Shown here: positions 38,567 through 47,896 of the stretch, piece by piece
Numbering within the stretch: the stretch's first letter is position 1
Layout of the letters: each line of letters starts with the position of its first letter
Origin: Meira nashicola
Lineage: Eukaryota > Basidiomycota > Exobasidiomycetes > Exobasidiales > Brachybasidiaceae
DNA: 64,000 bases
Reading direction: 5' to 3'
NCBI GenBank assembly: GCA_001600355.1
Contig: BCJU01000001.1
Location: forward strand, 5,828,013-5,892,012
The notes under the pieces: generated by a model
What the model was told of the DNA's origin: nothing
The model's database searches: none
The model's input: the letters and a program-made list of their open reading frames with translations, nothing else
Made by a program: the position numbers and the translations under genes

Positions 38567-39943
38567 TTATCCCAATGTGGCAAAATAAGAAGCCATCATT
38601 GGAGATTGAAAATGAAAAGAAACAGAGGGAGAAGGAGAAGAAGGCGAAGGAGAAGGCATTCTAGAAAGACTTGGAGGATATGGAGAGTTATGTGGATATT
38701 TACGATTTCCGGCTTCTTTCTTTGTTGATTTTTGTTGTGAAGAAGTCGTCAATGCAAATCCGTACAATTTTGCATTTTGAGCATTTTCTTCCTCACGATC
38801 TTCATTTGTTGCTGCACTTTCTTTGCTTTCTTTTCGTTTTGTTGATTTTCCATTTTCATAAAAGCTCGTTGTTCGTTTTATCGATCTGATTGCATTTTTG
38901 AATGTAGAAGATGCGGTTGCAGAAGCGCTTCTCATTCCACCTCTATTCATCGTTGTACGTTGCTTGTTATTGTTAATTGATGATGATGATGGTGATATAG
39001 CATTGATATGAGGCGTTAAGCGTGGAGGATGTAGCTTTTTAGAAGATTTAACATCCAGATAAAGAGAATCTTTTTGTTGTTGTTGACCTCCTCTATGCCA
39101 TTCACGACCAAGTATTGGAGGAGCAGTAAGAATGTCATCATCACTTTCGATTGAAATTGAGGATGAAACTTCTGATTGCATTGTTGAACTTCTACGTGAA
39201 ATTGAATCATAACATGAAGAAGCAGCATAAGAATCTTCAAAGCAAAAAGGATTTTCGAAAGCTGGACTACTTCTACCATCATCTCTGTTGTTGTTGTTGT
39301 TTGACCAATCCGAAAAATGAACATGTGGAGAAGAAGCCCATTGAACGTCTTGTTCTTTTCCTGAAGAATCAGTCGAATAAATTCGTAATCCATTCGAAGC
39401 TGATCTTCTTATGCTTGAATTTCTTGGATCTAAATAAAATGGTAATAAAGCAGAATTAGCTTCCATTCCAGTTGGTGAACCGGTTGAAGAAGGAAACGTT
39501 AAAGTCGTTGGAGGTACAGAAGGCGTACGAATGAAAACATGTTGTTCTTTTGCTGAATCTTGAATGCATAAAGATGCAGGCCTTCTAAGTTGTAATCTCG
39601 AACTTCTTTTTGTGACTGGAATTGTACTTTCTGATAATTTTAAAGAATCTAAATAAGTTCCAAGTTGTTGTGTAGAATCATTTGTTTGTGGAAGTTCTTC
39701 TTCAACGTCGTTTTGATCAACAAAGAAAGATGATTTTTGAAGCATATCAAAAGCTCTTCTTAATTCAGTTAAAGGTGATTCCATATCCATCTTTGCAACT
39801 TCAATAGCATTTCCAATTTGACCAATCATTTGTTCAAAATATCCTTCTTCTTTTTCATCACTATTAATATCTGATGGTGCTTTTGTACCCAAATTAGACG
39901 TATCCAAGTTCAACTTTGGAATTTGTTTGATTTCGTCATCCAT
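38567..39943 (-). CDS. Uncharacterised Ser/Asn-rich protein
   Basis: I do not recognise this 458-residue single-exon protein. The N-terminal quarter is acidic and predicted helical (EGYFEQMIGQIGNAIEVAKM followed by a Glu/Leu-rich helix), ending DMLQKSSFFVDQ. The rest is disordered, with poly-Asn (WSNNNNNRDD) and poly-Ser runs, a basic stretch (FKNAIRSIKRTTSFYENGKS) and a Pro/Ser-rich end (MPSPSPSSPSPSVSF). No membrane segment, signal peptide or catalytic motif is seen. It converges with ROT2 (105-bp gap). Composition suggests a regulatory or scaffold protein with many phosphosites. The frame is clean over 1.4 kb, so it is very likely a real gene. Confidence 0.65.
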   Translation of the reverse strand: MDDEIKQIPKLNLDTSNLGTKAPSDINSDEKEEGYFEQMIGQIGNAIEVAKMDMESPLTELRRAFDMLQKSSFFVDQNDVEEELPQTNDSTQQLGTYLDSLKLSESTIPVTKRSSRLQLRRPASLCIQDSAKEQHVFIRTPSVPPTTLTFPSSTGSPTGMEANSALLPFYLDPRNSSIRRSASNGLRIYSTDSSGKEQDVQWASSPHVHFSDWSNNNNNRDDGRSSPAFENPFCFEDSYAASSCYDSISRRSSTMQSEVSSSISIESDDDILTAPPILGREWHRGGQQQQKDSLYLDVKSSKKLHPPRLTPHINAISPSSSSINNNKQRTTMNRGGMRSASATASSTFKNAIRSIKRTTSFYENGKSTKRKESKESAATNEDREEENAQNAKLYGFALTTSSQQKSTKKEAGNRKYPHNSPYPPSLSRMPSPSPSSPSPSVSFHFQSPMMASYFATLG

Positions 39944-40807
39944 GATTGAAGTGATAATTTAATAAATAGTATAATCGCAATATCAAAAAGCAATAATTAT
40001 AATAATAAATGATGTTGGACCTCCAAAAATAAAAGTGGTGAGAGAAACTTGTTAAAAAGTTTGATCACGTCTTTTTTGAATTTCAGTAACAACATCGCAT
40101 CGCCTTTTCGTTTTCGCATCGCAACTGTATGAATAAATGCATACATGCATGTATACCTAGCCGCATTCTCACCGCCGCGACTTAAAAATGAAATTATATA
40201 TCCCATGCTTCTTGGAGTTAAAAAGGGGGCGGGCAAAATTTTCATCTTTTGTCATTCTGAAGCCCCCCTCTTTTAATCGGGGCGCATATCCTTCGTGCCC
40301 CCGAAACCGACGGAGGATTCATTATGACGACGTAGATCTTTTGATGCGCACCAAGAGATAAAGAAAAAGGCGCAAGCACAGCGTAAATGCAGCACAATGG
40401 ATACGACGGTACAATTTGCGCTGTATAATTCATTCATCAAATTCTCGCGTATAGGAGATTTTAACATGCCGCAAAGGACACGATATGTAGACATGCGATC
40501 AATAACAATCTATAAGCTATCTTGTCGGCTGTTCCATGGTAATAAAGCACCTTCACAAATCCTTCGTATTACGTCAGCCATTTATTTGTCTCGCACATCT
40601 TGGGCTATAAAACCGGAGAGTACAGTGAACATGTCTGTCTGTAGGAATGTATGTACGCGAACTATACACGCCTACGTATCGTACATGCGTGCGCCAAACG
40701 CGACTTTTGTGGAGAGACATTTTTTCAATGTGTTGGTTTGAAAGACAACACTTCTTGCTCTACCATCAAATAATGAAACCAACGACGATAAACATGAATT
40801 CAACCAA
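39944..40807. other. Divergent intergenic region upstream of the Ser/Asn-rich gene and the SLD3-like gene
   Basis: An 864-bp spacer holding two promoters. An open frame of about 114 codons on the plus strand (40397-40741) has poor protein-like composition and no motif, and I do not call it. Short TACGCGAAC (near 40657) and CTCGCGTATAG (near 40443) resemble but do not match the ACGCGT element of other spacers. A G/C-rich patch (40257-40315, GCCCCC...CGGGG) is present. Confidence 0.4.
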
Positions 40808-42898
40808 ATGACAGCTACAATGACAAGGCTCGATTTGAGCTGTCCTCTTCCGTGGCCTAAAAATGAAGGATGTCTTGCATCGACTTCATATACGCATCAT
40901 CAGTCTTCTCCAATTGCAAGCCGGCTTTTTGGTTCTGAGGATCATAATGTATCATCACTTATACCAGAAACTGTTCAAATCACGACCAATAATGGAGAAG
41001 GATCTTCCGTACCAAAGTATACCACTTGGATTCAAGATCGATATAACGAAACTTTATGGTTAGGCGAACATCATTCACCTCTTTCTTCATTTTTATCACA
41101 CTTTATACATTTGCAAAATACGATAGGATCAGCACAGAAAATAGCAGAAGCCTTACGTCCGCTTATTCGATCGCGAGCACAAATTCGAAAAAGGTTCAGT
41201 GGAACAATTGATGGATCCGGTGGCTGGTCTGACAAAGCTAAGCTTGTCGCATGTATAGATGGAAAAGGGTCAATCGATGACAATGACAAGGACGAATCAG
41301 AGAGGTTAGTTGTGAGAAATGCGCTTAAAAGTGGATCAGCAAAAGTAGTTACAAAGGAGCTACAAGAATCAAAAAGGCAAGGAATTGGTTCATTTGGTAA
41401 ACTATGGATTGATGCTATCGAAACAAGAGAGCTACAACTTCAAGTAATGGTACTTCTTTGTTTATTACAACTTAATGCAGAAAATCCAGATTTGTTCAAG
41501 ATTAGCAAATCAATCGTAAAAGATGAAGAAAATAATACGAGTCCATCTCAAGTTAAGCGTCGCAAGAGAAAGGCGGAGAAAAGTACCAGATGGACAGGCG
41601 TAGGTAGCATATTTCCATGGCAAATGGGAAAGCCAACGACAAGCAATAACTCGAAAGATAAACTTTCTTCGTCAGAATCTCTTTCCGATCCCGAAGCCCT
41701 ATCAAAACAGTTCGAAGGAATGATCGACCTTCTTTGTCTGCGGGTAGCTACAACAAATATCTCTTTGAGTATGGAGAAGAATGGATCAAATCAAGAAGGA
41801 GTACCACCAACAACGGACATGAACATACCTTCATCTCCCAAATCGAATTCAATATTGACACCAAGAAAAATACCAAGAACGCCAGGCGAATCACCCGCAG
41901 CTTTAGCACGTAGAAGACAAGCTGCTGGACATGCAGTAATCATTCCTCCTTTTGGCTCTGAAGGCAGAAGGAAGGAAAGTAGAGATGAAAGGGATGTTTT
42001 ACAATGGTTTTGCAATTTGATCGAAGCGCATTTTGCAAAATCATTACCACGTCAATGTGGTACTTTGCGATCTCGTTGTTTCATTTCAACGGCAATCACA
42101 CCAGCAAAGCGTTCTACTTCAAGCAAACAGATGTCAAGAAACAGCACTGAGCCCTCAAGAAGGCCGAGCAACAACGATGTAATGAGCAATACTGGTTCGG
42201 ATTCTCTTGCTGTACCTTCTCAAATTGCTCCGGTAGGTGCATTGCAAAGATCATTGTTGAATGAAGATAAATCCAGATTCCAAAGAACTCAATCATTCGC
42301 AGCTGCAAAACGAAAGTCAACATGGGATGCAAGAGAAGTAAGCGTTCGAAAACGATGGGAAAGAAGTCAAAGCGTTGGACCTTCGTCTACAAATGGTATG
42401 AATGCAACACAAAATGTTATACTCCAACCTAATAAACAGCCGATACAACAACCTGCTCAAGTGATTAGGAGAAAAGAGATTTCTACTAAAGATGGTAAAG
42501 AACGTAACACGTTCACACTTGTTTTGGATACGCCTTCAAAGCCACGTCCCGTTCAACATTTACCGATCCGACGCAAGACAACAAATACAAACAGCTTTTC
42601 ACAATTACCCATTATCACAGATCGTCCACAATCAATCTCTGGTTCAAATTGGCATAGGAGTGAATCTCAACCTGCAATAACTTCTTCTTCATCTGATGCG
42701 TTATTTGGTTCACTTTCTACTAACGCAATCTTAAAACCTAATATCAACACGATCAATAATGATGAAGATGAAGATTTGGACAATGGTATGGAAAACTTAG
42801 ACGAATCTCTTCGTCAAGCTTTTGATGAAGAAGACGATGAAGATGATTTCGACCCAGATCCGACAGACGTATTTGGCACGGCCTATTCTGATTGGTAA
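40808..42898 (+). CDS. SLD3: Probable DNA replication initiation regulator Sld3
   Basis: Sld3 recruits Cdc45 to the loaded Mcm2-7 helicase and is a CDK target that binds Dpb11. The identity is from pattern and is tentative. Three blocks fit the Cdc45-binding domain in order. First is TWIQDRYNETLWLGEHHSPL (near residue 72), like the RYxexLY...TPLaYF start. Second is ETRELQLQVMVLLCLLQL (near 208), like the KxREaQLQilLlLEilAL helix. Third is LQWFCNLIEAHFAKSLPRQC (near 398), like the FCxeVIxPfYxxrLPexC ending with LRSRCF after it. The C-terminal 270 residues are disordered, rich in Ser/Thr-Pro and basic residues, as expected for CDK regulation, and end in an acidic tail (EEDDEDDFDPDPTDVF). Length 696 is close to yeast Sld3 (668). 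It converges with the ABC gene with only 33 bp between stop codons. Confidence 0.62.
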   Translation: MTATMTRLDLSCPLPWPKNEGCLASTSYTHHQSSPIASRLFGSEDHNVSSLIPETVQITTNNGEGSSVPKYTTWIQDRYNETLWLGEHHSPLSSFLSHFIHLQNTIGSAQKIAEALRPLIRSRAQIRKRFSGTIDGSGGWSDKAKLVACIDGKGSIDDNDKDESERLVVRNALKSGSAKVVTKELQESKRQGIGSFGKLWIDAIETRELQLQVMVLLCLLQLNAENPDLFKISKSIVKDEENNTSPSQVKRRKRKAEKSTRWTGVGSIFPWQMGKPTTSNNSKDKLSSSESLSDPEALSKQFEGMIDLLCLRVATTNISLSMEKNGSNQEGVPPTTDMNIPSSPKSNSILTPRKIPRTPGESPAALARRRQAAGHAVIIPPFGSEGRRKESRDERDVLQWFCNLIEAHFAKSLPRQCGTLRSRCFISTAITPAKRSTSSKQMSRNSTEPSRRPSNNDVMSNTGSDSLAVPSQIAPVGALQRSLLNEDKSRFQRTQSFAAAKRKSTWDAREVSVRKRWERSQSVGPSSTNGMNATQNVILQPNKQPIQQPAQVIRRKEISTKDGKERNTFTLVLDTPSKPRPVQHLPIRRKTTNTNSFSQLPIITDRPQSISGSNWHRSESQPAITSSSSDALFGSLSTNAILKPNINTINNDEDEDLDNGMENLDESLRQAFDEEDDEDDFDPDPTDVFGTAYSDW

Positions 42899-42931
42899 AA
42901 AAATAAAGATGTATATTACGTATAGTTAATT

Positions 42932-45900
42932 TTAATGATGAGAAGATGAAGAACTACGTTCATGACCACTTGATGCTCGACTTCGAATTAAAGATGTGAT
43001 ACGATTTCTAAATCTATCCCGTTCTTTGCTTGGCGTTCCTGATGCTTCACTCGGTGCAGCTGAGCCTTCCCTGCTCGTCGGTCGCTCCGAATCCGGGCGT
43101 GAACCTTTTGCGAATTCGATTTGACTAACTTGACTTGTTGTGCCTGCTTTGGATGCATCAACTTTTGAGGTATCAGCTTTGGGTGGATTCACTTTGACTG
43201 CTTCTGCTTTGGGAGTATCAATTTTAGCAACCTCAACCTTGGCTGCGTCTTCTTTCGGAGCAACCACTTTGGCCGGGTCTACTTTCGGATCAACCACTTT
43301 GGGCGGGTCTACATTGGAGGCCTCCACCTCGGGAGCATCAACTTTGAGAGAATCCGCCTTTGGAGCTGCTGTTTCTTTGGGAAGAAGATCAGGCTCCACT
43401 TGAGGAGCATCTGCTGTAGTGGCATCCACTTTGGGAATTTCCGCTTCTTGTTCCGCCTTTCTTGCCTCTTCGTCTGTTTTAATTTGTTGCATCCACATAC
43501 TTTTATACAATCCATTCTTGTTAATCAAATCAACGTGACTTCCATTCTCTACAACTCTGCCATTATCCAAAACTACAATCCTTTCCGAATTGACAATCGT
43601 ACTAAGTCGATGAGCAATCGTCAAACTTGTTCTACCTTGCAAAATATTCTTCAATGCGAGTTGCAATTGCTTTTCCGTGTGGGTATCCAATGCGCTTGTT
43701 GCTTCGTCTAATAATAATATTTTAGGATTTTTCAAAAACGTTCTTGCTAAAGCGACTCTTTGTTTTTCACCTCCTGACAATTTCACACCTCTTTCTCCTA
43801 CGACTGTATTCCATCCTTCGGGGAAGGATAAGATTCGGTCATAAATTTGGGCCGCTTTGGCTGCTGCTTCTACTTCTTCATCAGAAGCAGAAGTGTTTCC
43901 GTATAGGATATTTTGATAAATGCTGGTGTTAAACAATCCTGGCTCTTGGGGTACAATTCCGATCGCTTTTCGTAAACTTGCTTGTTTTACCTTACTGATA
44001 TCTTGTCCATCGATAAAGATTGTACCTTGTTGAATATCGTAGAAACGGTACAAGAGTCTCATTATACTACTCTTTCCTGCTCCACTTTCACCTACCAAAG
44101 CTGCACTCTCATTGGCATGAACTTTGAAATTTACACCTTTTAATGCTTCGACTTTATTATCGTAACTGAAGATGACGTCTTTGAATTCGATCACTCCTTC
44201 GGTTACCACAAGATCCTTTGCTCCAGGAACATCTTTCACGTCCGATTCTTCTTCCAAGAGGTTCATTAATTTGTCGGTATCGACCAAATTTTGCATTAAA
44301 ACTCGATGCAACGTACCCAAGAAGCTCAACGGTACGTAAACTTGTTGCAAATATGTGATAAATACCACAAAATCGCTCGAGGTGGTAGTACCTTGTACCA
44401 CGCTTCTTGCAACGATCAAACAGGTAATCAAAGTACTGGCAGTGATAATGCTATTTTGAATCAAATTGAGTAAATTTAACGAAGCTGTGACCCGATAATC
44501 TGCTTGTTGATAATCCAGCAAGGCTGCTCTGTATCTGTCCAATTCGTATGGTTCGTTCGAATGTACCTTTACCAATTCATAATTAATCAAGACATCGGCA
44601 TGAATTGCTCGTGAGATGCTGTCTTTGTTATTCGCTGTACGACGTAAACCAGTACGCCAAGTTGTTAATTTGACAGAAACATGCGTATACAGATACATCA
44701 CCGCAAAGATTGCCAAACCGACAGTCCATCCGAATTTGGAACCTAAGAAGACCATTGCAACTGCAATATCGACAAAGATCGGGATGACGTTAAAAGTGAG
44801 ATATTGGAAGAAAGTAGAAATCACTGCTCCACGGTCCAAGATTCGTAAAATTTCACCCATCTTTCTACGAGCATGGAATGCCATACTTAGATGTAAAAGA
44901 TGATCGAATGCCATGATGGAAATACTTCGATCGCTGAATTGCTCAATTGGCAACCAAGCAAGAGCTTGCAAAACAGCCAAAAGACCGCCACTTCCTTGAA
45001 GCATTTTCAGAAGAGCATAGGCAGCAATGTGCCACCAAGGTGCCTTTTCCGTCGAAAGATCTTCGACAATTTTTCCCAATGTCAAAGGAACGAGTAAATT
45101 CACCAATCTGCCGGCTGCCAAAAGTCCAACGCAGAACAACGCCAAAAGTTGCAAATGCACAGATTGCGAAGGCCAAAGATAAGGGAATAAAGCCCGAACA
45201 CGCTGGAAGAATAATCCAAAAGTAGGCGGAGGAGGCTGTGCTGCAAGTGTTAGGCCCATGGAAGCATTTGCTGCGTTTGGATTTGGGGATCGTGATCCTG
45301 ATCCACTTTGCTGACCATTACTGCTAGAGCTAAGTTTTCCTTGTGCGGCTTGAACACCCCCGAGGCTAGTAGATCCATATCTGGCACTTTGAAGTCCTCC
45401 AGTGGTGCTGCTTGAAGGTTGCAATAGAGACGTTTGTTCCGTTGACCCTTGATTAATGCTTGATTCAGCATTTCCTACGTCGCTGGGAAGATTGTTGATT
45501 TGTTGTGCCAACTCAGATGCTCTGACAAATGTTGTTTTATCCCAACGCAAAGCAAGAAATACCATTGGATAAAGCAAAACAATTCTAACGAAAATTAAAG
45601 CCAACTGACCAATGACCCAAAGTTTGCTCTTAGGAAGATCTTCAATGGGCGCAGATTTGCTTTTGAGATAGAGTGCCAGCAAGGCAACATCTCCCGCTAG
45701 ACCAACGAGAGTCGACCAACCTGCTTTGCCTCTTCCATAATGTCCACGTCCTCTGGTAGATTCTTCATATGCAATAGCAATTGCTACAGAGCTCCAAGCG
45801 ATCAAACCTAACAATGCCTGCCAATCCAACATTTGCCATCTTGGATGAGAAGGTGTCCATGTTTGAGGTGGAATGACAGCACGTAAAACAATAAATGCAC

Positions 45901-46468
45901 CTGATACAAAATACGTAGCAGCCAATGCAGAAAGAACCAAAAATGTTAAAATTCTTCTACGGGATCGAACAGGAACGATGACAGGCGTTGGTTCGGGTAT
46001 CGCATCTCTAGGTTGTGGTACCTCTCCTGGAATGGGTAGATTGGCGATAGATCCTGATCGAGAAAGCAAGCCATTGCCATCAGAACCATTTATGTTTGTT
46101 CCATATCGTGTTGTAGCAGCGCTGATTTGATTCGGATTAGGAGCGAAAACGTATTTTGCCAATTCTACTGTTGGTTTTAATAGTGTAGAAATCAAAACGA
46201 TCGATAAGATTACCAAAGGTTGCGCTAATCGAATGACGAACAAGGCTAAAAATATATTATTTGCCTTACTCATCACTCCCATCAACAATTCCATCGCTGA
46301 GAAAGACTCCAACATTCTCGCAAAGAATATGATGACTTGAGAGAAGAAAAAAAAGAAAGGAAGAATCACAAACAGAAAACCGCAAGAGTTGATGTCGATC
46401 CAAGATGCGGCAGGCCTTACAGATTCATGCATCAATCTGCACAGCCTAGGAAAACCCCTCTCTTGCAT
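42932..46468 (-). CDS. HMT1: HMT1/ABCB6-type ABC half-transporter with repeat tail
   Basis: An ABC exporter of the heavy-metal-tolerance type, whose fission-yeast member acts at the vacuole in cadmium and phytochelatin tolerance. The 1178-residue product has an N-terminal hydrophobic TMD0-like domain (about five segments to residue 320) and an ABC transmembrane domain (RLVNLLVPLTLGKIVEDLST onward, about 450-720). One nucleotide-binding domain has Walker A GESGAGKSS (near 791), Q-loop VPQEPGLFNTSI, signature LSGGEKQR, Walker B ILLLDEATSALD and the H-loop IAHRLSTI. The tail after the NBD carries a run of degenerate pentapeptides ([PAS]-K-V-[DE]-x) and a Ser/Arg-rich end. ATG 46468 is the longest start. 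An alternative at 46315 (MLESFSAMELLMG) would begin after a pyrimidine-rich CTCAAG that could also be an intron end, so the first 51 residues are uncertain. Confidence 0.87.
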   Translation of the reverse strand: MQERGFPRLCRLMHESVRPAASWIDINSCGFLFVILPFFFFFSQVIIFFARMLESFSAMELLMGVMSKANNIFLALFVIRLAQPLVILSIVLISTLLKPTVELAKYVFAPNPNQISAATTRYGTNINGSDGNGLLSRSGSIANLPIPGEVPQPRDAIPEPTPVIVPVRSRRRILTFLVLSALAATYFVSGAFIVLRAVIPPQTWTPSHPRWQMLDWQALLGLIAWSSVAIAIAYEESTRGRGHYGRGKAGWSTLVGLAGDVALLALYLKSKSAPIEDLPKSKLWVIGQLALIFVRIVLLYPMVFLALRWDKTTFVRASELAQQINNLPSDVGNAESSINQGSTEQTSLLQPSSSTTGGLQSARYGSTSLGGVQAAQGKLSSSSNGQQSGSGSRSPNPNAANASMGLTLAAQPPPPTFGLFFQRVRALFPYLWPSQSVHLQLLALFCVGLLAAGRLVNLLVPLTLGKIVEDLSTEKAPWWHIAAYALLKMLQGSGGLLAVLQALAWLPIEQFSDRSISIMAFDHLLHLSMAFHARRKMGEILRILDRGAVISTFFQYLTFNVIPIFVDIAVAMVFLGSKFGWTVGLAIFAVMYLYTHVSVKLTTWRTGLRRTANNKDSISRAIHADVLINYELVKVHSNEPYELDRYRAALLDYQQADYRVTASLNLLNLIQNSIITASTLITCLIVARSVVQGTTTSSDFVVFITYLQQVYVPLSFLGTLHRVLMQNLVDTDKLMNLLEEESDVKDVPGAKDLVVTEGVIEFKDVIFSYDNKVEALKGVNFKVHANESAALVGESGAGKSSIMRLLYRFYDIQQGTIFIDGQDISKVKQASLRKAIGIVPQEPGLFNTSIYQNILYGNTSASDEEVEAAAKAAQIYDRILSFPEGWNTVVGERGVKLSGGEKQRVALARTFLKNPKILLLDEATSALDTHTEKQLQLALKNILQGRTSLTIAHRLSTIVNSERIVVLDNGRVVENGSHVDLINKNGLYKSMWMQQIKTDEEARKAEQEAEIPKVDATTADAPQVEPDLLPKETAAPKADSLKVDAPEVEASNVDPPKVVDPKVDPAKVVAPKEDAAKVEVAKIDTPKAEAVKVNPPKADTSKVDASKAGTTSQVSQIEFAKGSRPDSERPTSREGSAAPSEASGTPSKERDRFRNRITSLIRSRASSGHERSSSSSHH
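43143..43385 (-). repeat. 15-bp minisatellite encoding pentapeptide repeats in the ABC transporter tail
   Basis: About fifteen diverged 15-bp units encode x-K-V-D/E-x pentapeptides (for example PKVDP, AKVVA, PKEDA, AKVEV, PKAEA, SKVDA) in the C-terminal tail of the ABC transporter. The period also gives an open frame on the plus strand, which is a by-product of the repeat. Confidence 0.75.
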
Positions 46469-46701
46469 ACGTTCGACATTTATCCGCTCCGCTTTGACTT
46501 ACTTACGGTAATGCATGCACAATTATGCCAAAAACGCGTACAAAAGGAAAATCCACTCTAATTTTTATGCATGGGCCATTTGGAAGAAGAAATATTCTTC
46601 CCCGTCAATGCGGCTCGCCCTACTTTCTTCTACTTCTTCTTCCTCTTCTTCGCGGAGAATTCCGTAAATATTCTTTGATGACTTCGAGGAATTTGTGACG
46701 A
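46469..46701. promoter_or_regulatory. Divergent promoter, ABC transporter / AIM22
   Basis: A 233-bp spacer. ACGCGT at 46534-46539 sits in AAAACGCGTACAAAAGG, matching the element in the POP4/CEF1 promoter almost base for base. A CTT-repeat tract (about 46621-46650) precedes the AIM22 ATG. Confidence 0.5.
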
Positions 46702-47865
46702 ATGTCAACTATTTCTACGGGACAATTTGCCCGAGCATTTATTTCTAATTCGCATCATCCTCATTTAAATTTATCGATCGAACATTATTTATTACGTTCG
46801 CAACCGGCACACATACCCGTTGCATTTTTATATCGTAATCAACCATGCATCGTAATCGGTAGAAATCAAAATCCGTGGCATGAATTGGACGTGACGCGAA
46901 TGAGAGAGTTGGGAATTCGTTTAGTACGTAGACGTAGTGGAGGAGGTGCAGTTTATCATGATCTTGGAAATACAAATTATTCTTTTCATATTGCAAGGGA
47001 CAAATTTACGCGAAGAACGCATGCTGAATTGATTGCAAGAGCATTGAATAGCGATCCGGTCAATTTGAAAGCTTCCAATATAACTGATGATGGAGATTCT
47101 AACAGAGGTGCTTTTGTGAACGAAAGGAATGATATATGCGTCGCTTTAAGGGAATCAAAGACCAACAAACTCGAACGAAAGATATCCGGAAGCGCATACA
47201 AAATCATCTCTTCACGAGCTTATCATCATGGAACAATGCTTTTATCTGCCAATCTATCCGATCTAGGCTCAGCTTTACGACCAATGCGAACAGATATGGA
47301 AAGCAAAGGTGTAGCAAGCGTGTCCTCACCTGTCATCAATCTCATCGAAGCTTTCCCCTCTAGAAAGTCACACTTGACTCACGATGCATTTTGTCAATCA
47401 GTTCTTTCGGAATTTAAAAGGACATATGGCGGTCAATCGAAAGTGGAAAGCTTTGACGATCATTTTATAAATGATGAAATCAGAAAAGGCTGGGATGAAA
47501 TGGATTCTTGGGATTGGACTTTTGGTCAAACACCAGAATTCACACACAAAGTCGTTAGCAAAGGCTTCACAAATCCTGACGTTGCGCCTTTCATCCTTCG
47601 CTTGCATGTAAAGCATGGAAAGATACGAGAAGCTAGCCTTGAATTATCAGATAATCGGACCGATGATGATCTACATCGCATCGTTCAAAGGCTGAAAGGC
47701 GCTCGATATGATGTTCTGGCTGATGCTCCCGATACTTTTGGTAAGCCAGTCAAGAGCAGTCCAAAGGAAGAACTATCATCCATTGATCTCAACAAGCAAG
47801 ATTTTTCACAGCGTGAAGATGCTGTCTTGACACACGTACTTCCTTGGCTTAAAACTGTATTGTAA
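46702..47865 (+). CDS. AIM22: Lipoate-protein ligase A family protein
   Basis: Attaches or transfers lipoyl groups to mitochondrial 2-oxoacid dehydrogenase E2 subunits and glycine-cleavage H protein. The 387-residue single-exon product has the family core FARAFISNSHHPHLNLSIEH, then FLYRNQPCIVIGRNQNPWHE, the signature RRRSGGGAVYHDLGNTNYSF and ISGSAYKIISSRAYHHGTML (the lysine in KISGSAYK is the ligand-binding one in this family). A C-terminal accessory domain follows (WDWTFGQTPEF). The length fits fungal Aim22 (409 in yeast). A short unstructured leader may direct it to mitochondria. Octanoyl transferase Lip2 is excluded by the RRxGGGAVYHD and C-terminal domain pattern. Confidence 0.9.
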   Translation: MSTISTGQFARAFISNSHHPHLNLSIEHYLLRSQPAHIPVAFLYRNQPCIVIGRNQNPWHELDVTRMRELGIRLVRRRSGGGAVYHDLGNTNYSFHIARDKFTRRTHAELIARALNSDPVNLKASNITDDGDSNRGAFVNERNDICVALRESKTNKLERKISGSAYKIISSRAYHHGTMLLSANLSDLGSALRPMRTDMESKGVASVSSPVINLIEAFPSRKSHLTHDAFCQSVLSEFKRTYGGQSKVESFDDHFINDEIRKGWDEMDSWDWTFGQTPEFTHKVVSKGFTNPDVAPFILRLHVKHGKIREASLELSDNRTDDDLHRIVQRLKGARYDVLADAPDTFGKPVKSSPKEELSSIDLNKQDFSQREDAVLTHVLPWLKTVL

Positions 47866-47896
47866 GGGTACAAAATTGTATTATCATCTAATAAAA

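Noticed and set aside
40397..40741. 114-codon frame on the plus strand upstream of the SLD3-like gene
   Set aside because: Composition is rich in Cys, Arg and His without motif, as in random sequence, and it lies in a promoter region.
43140..43403. Open Ser/Thr/Ala/Leu-rich frame on the plus strand
   Set aside because: By-product of the 15-bp repeat in the ABC transporter tail read on the other strand.
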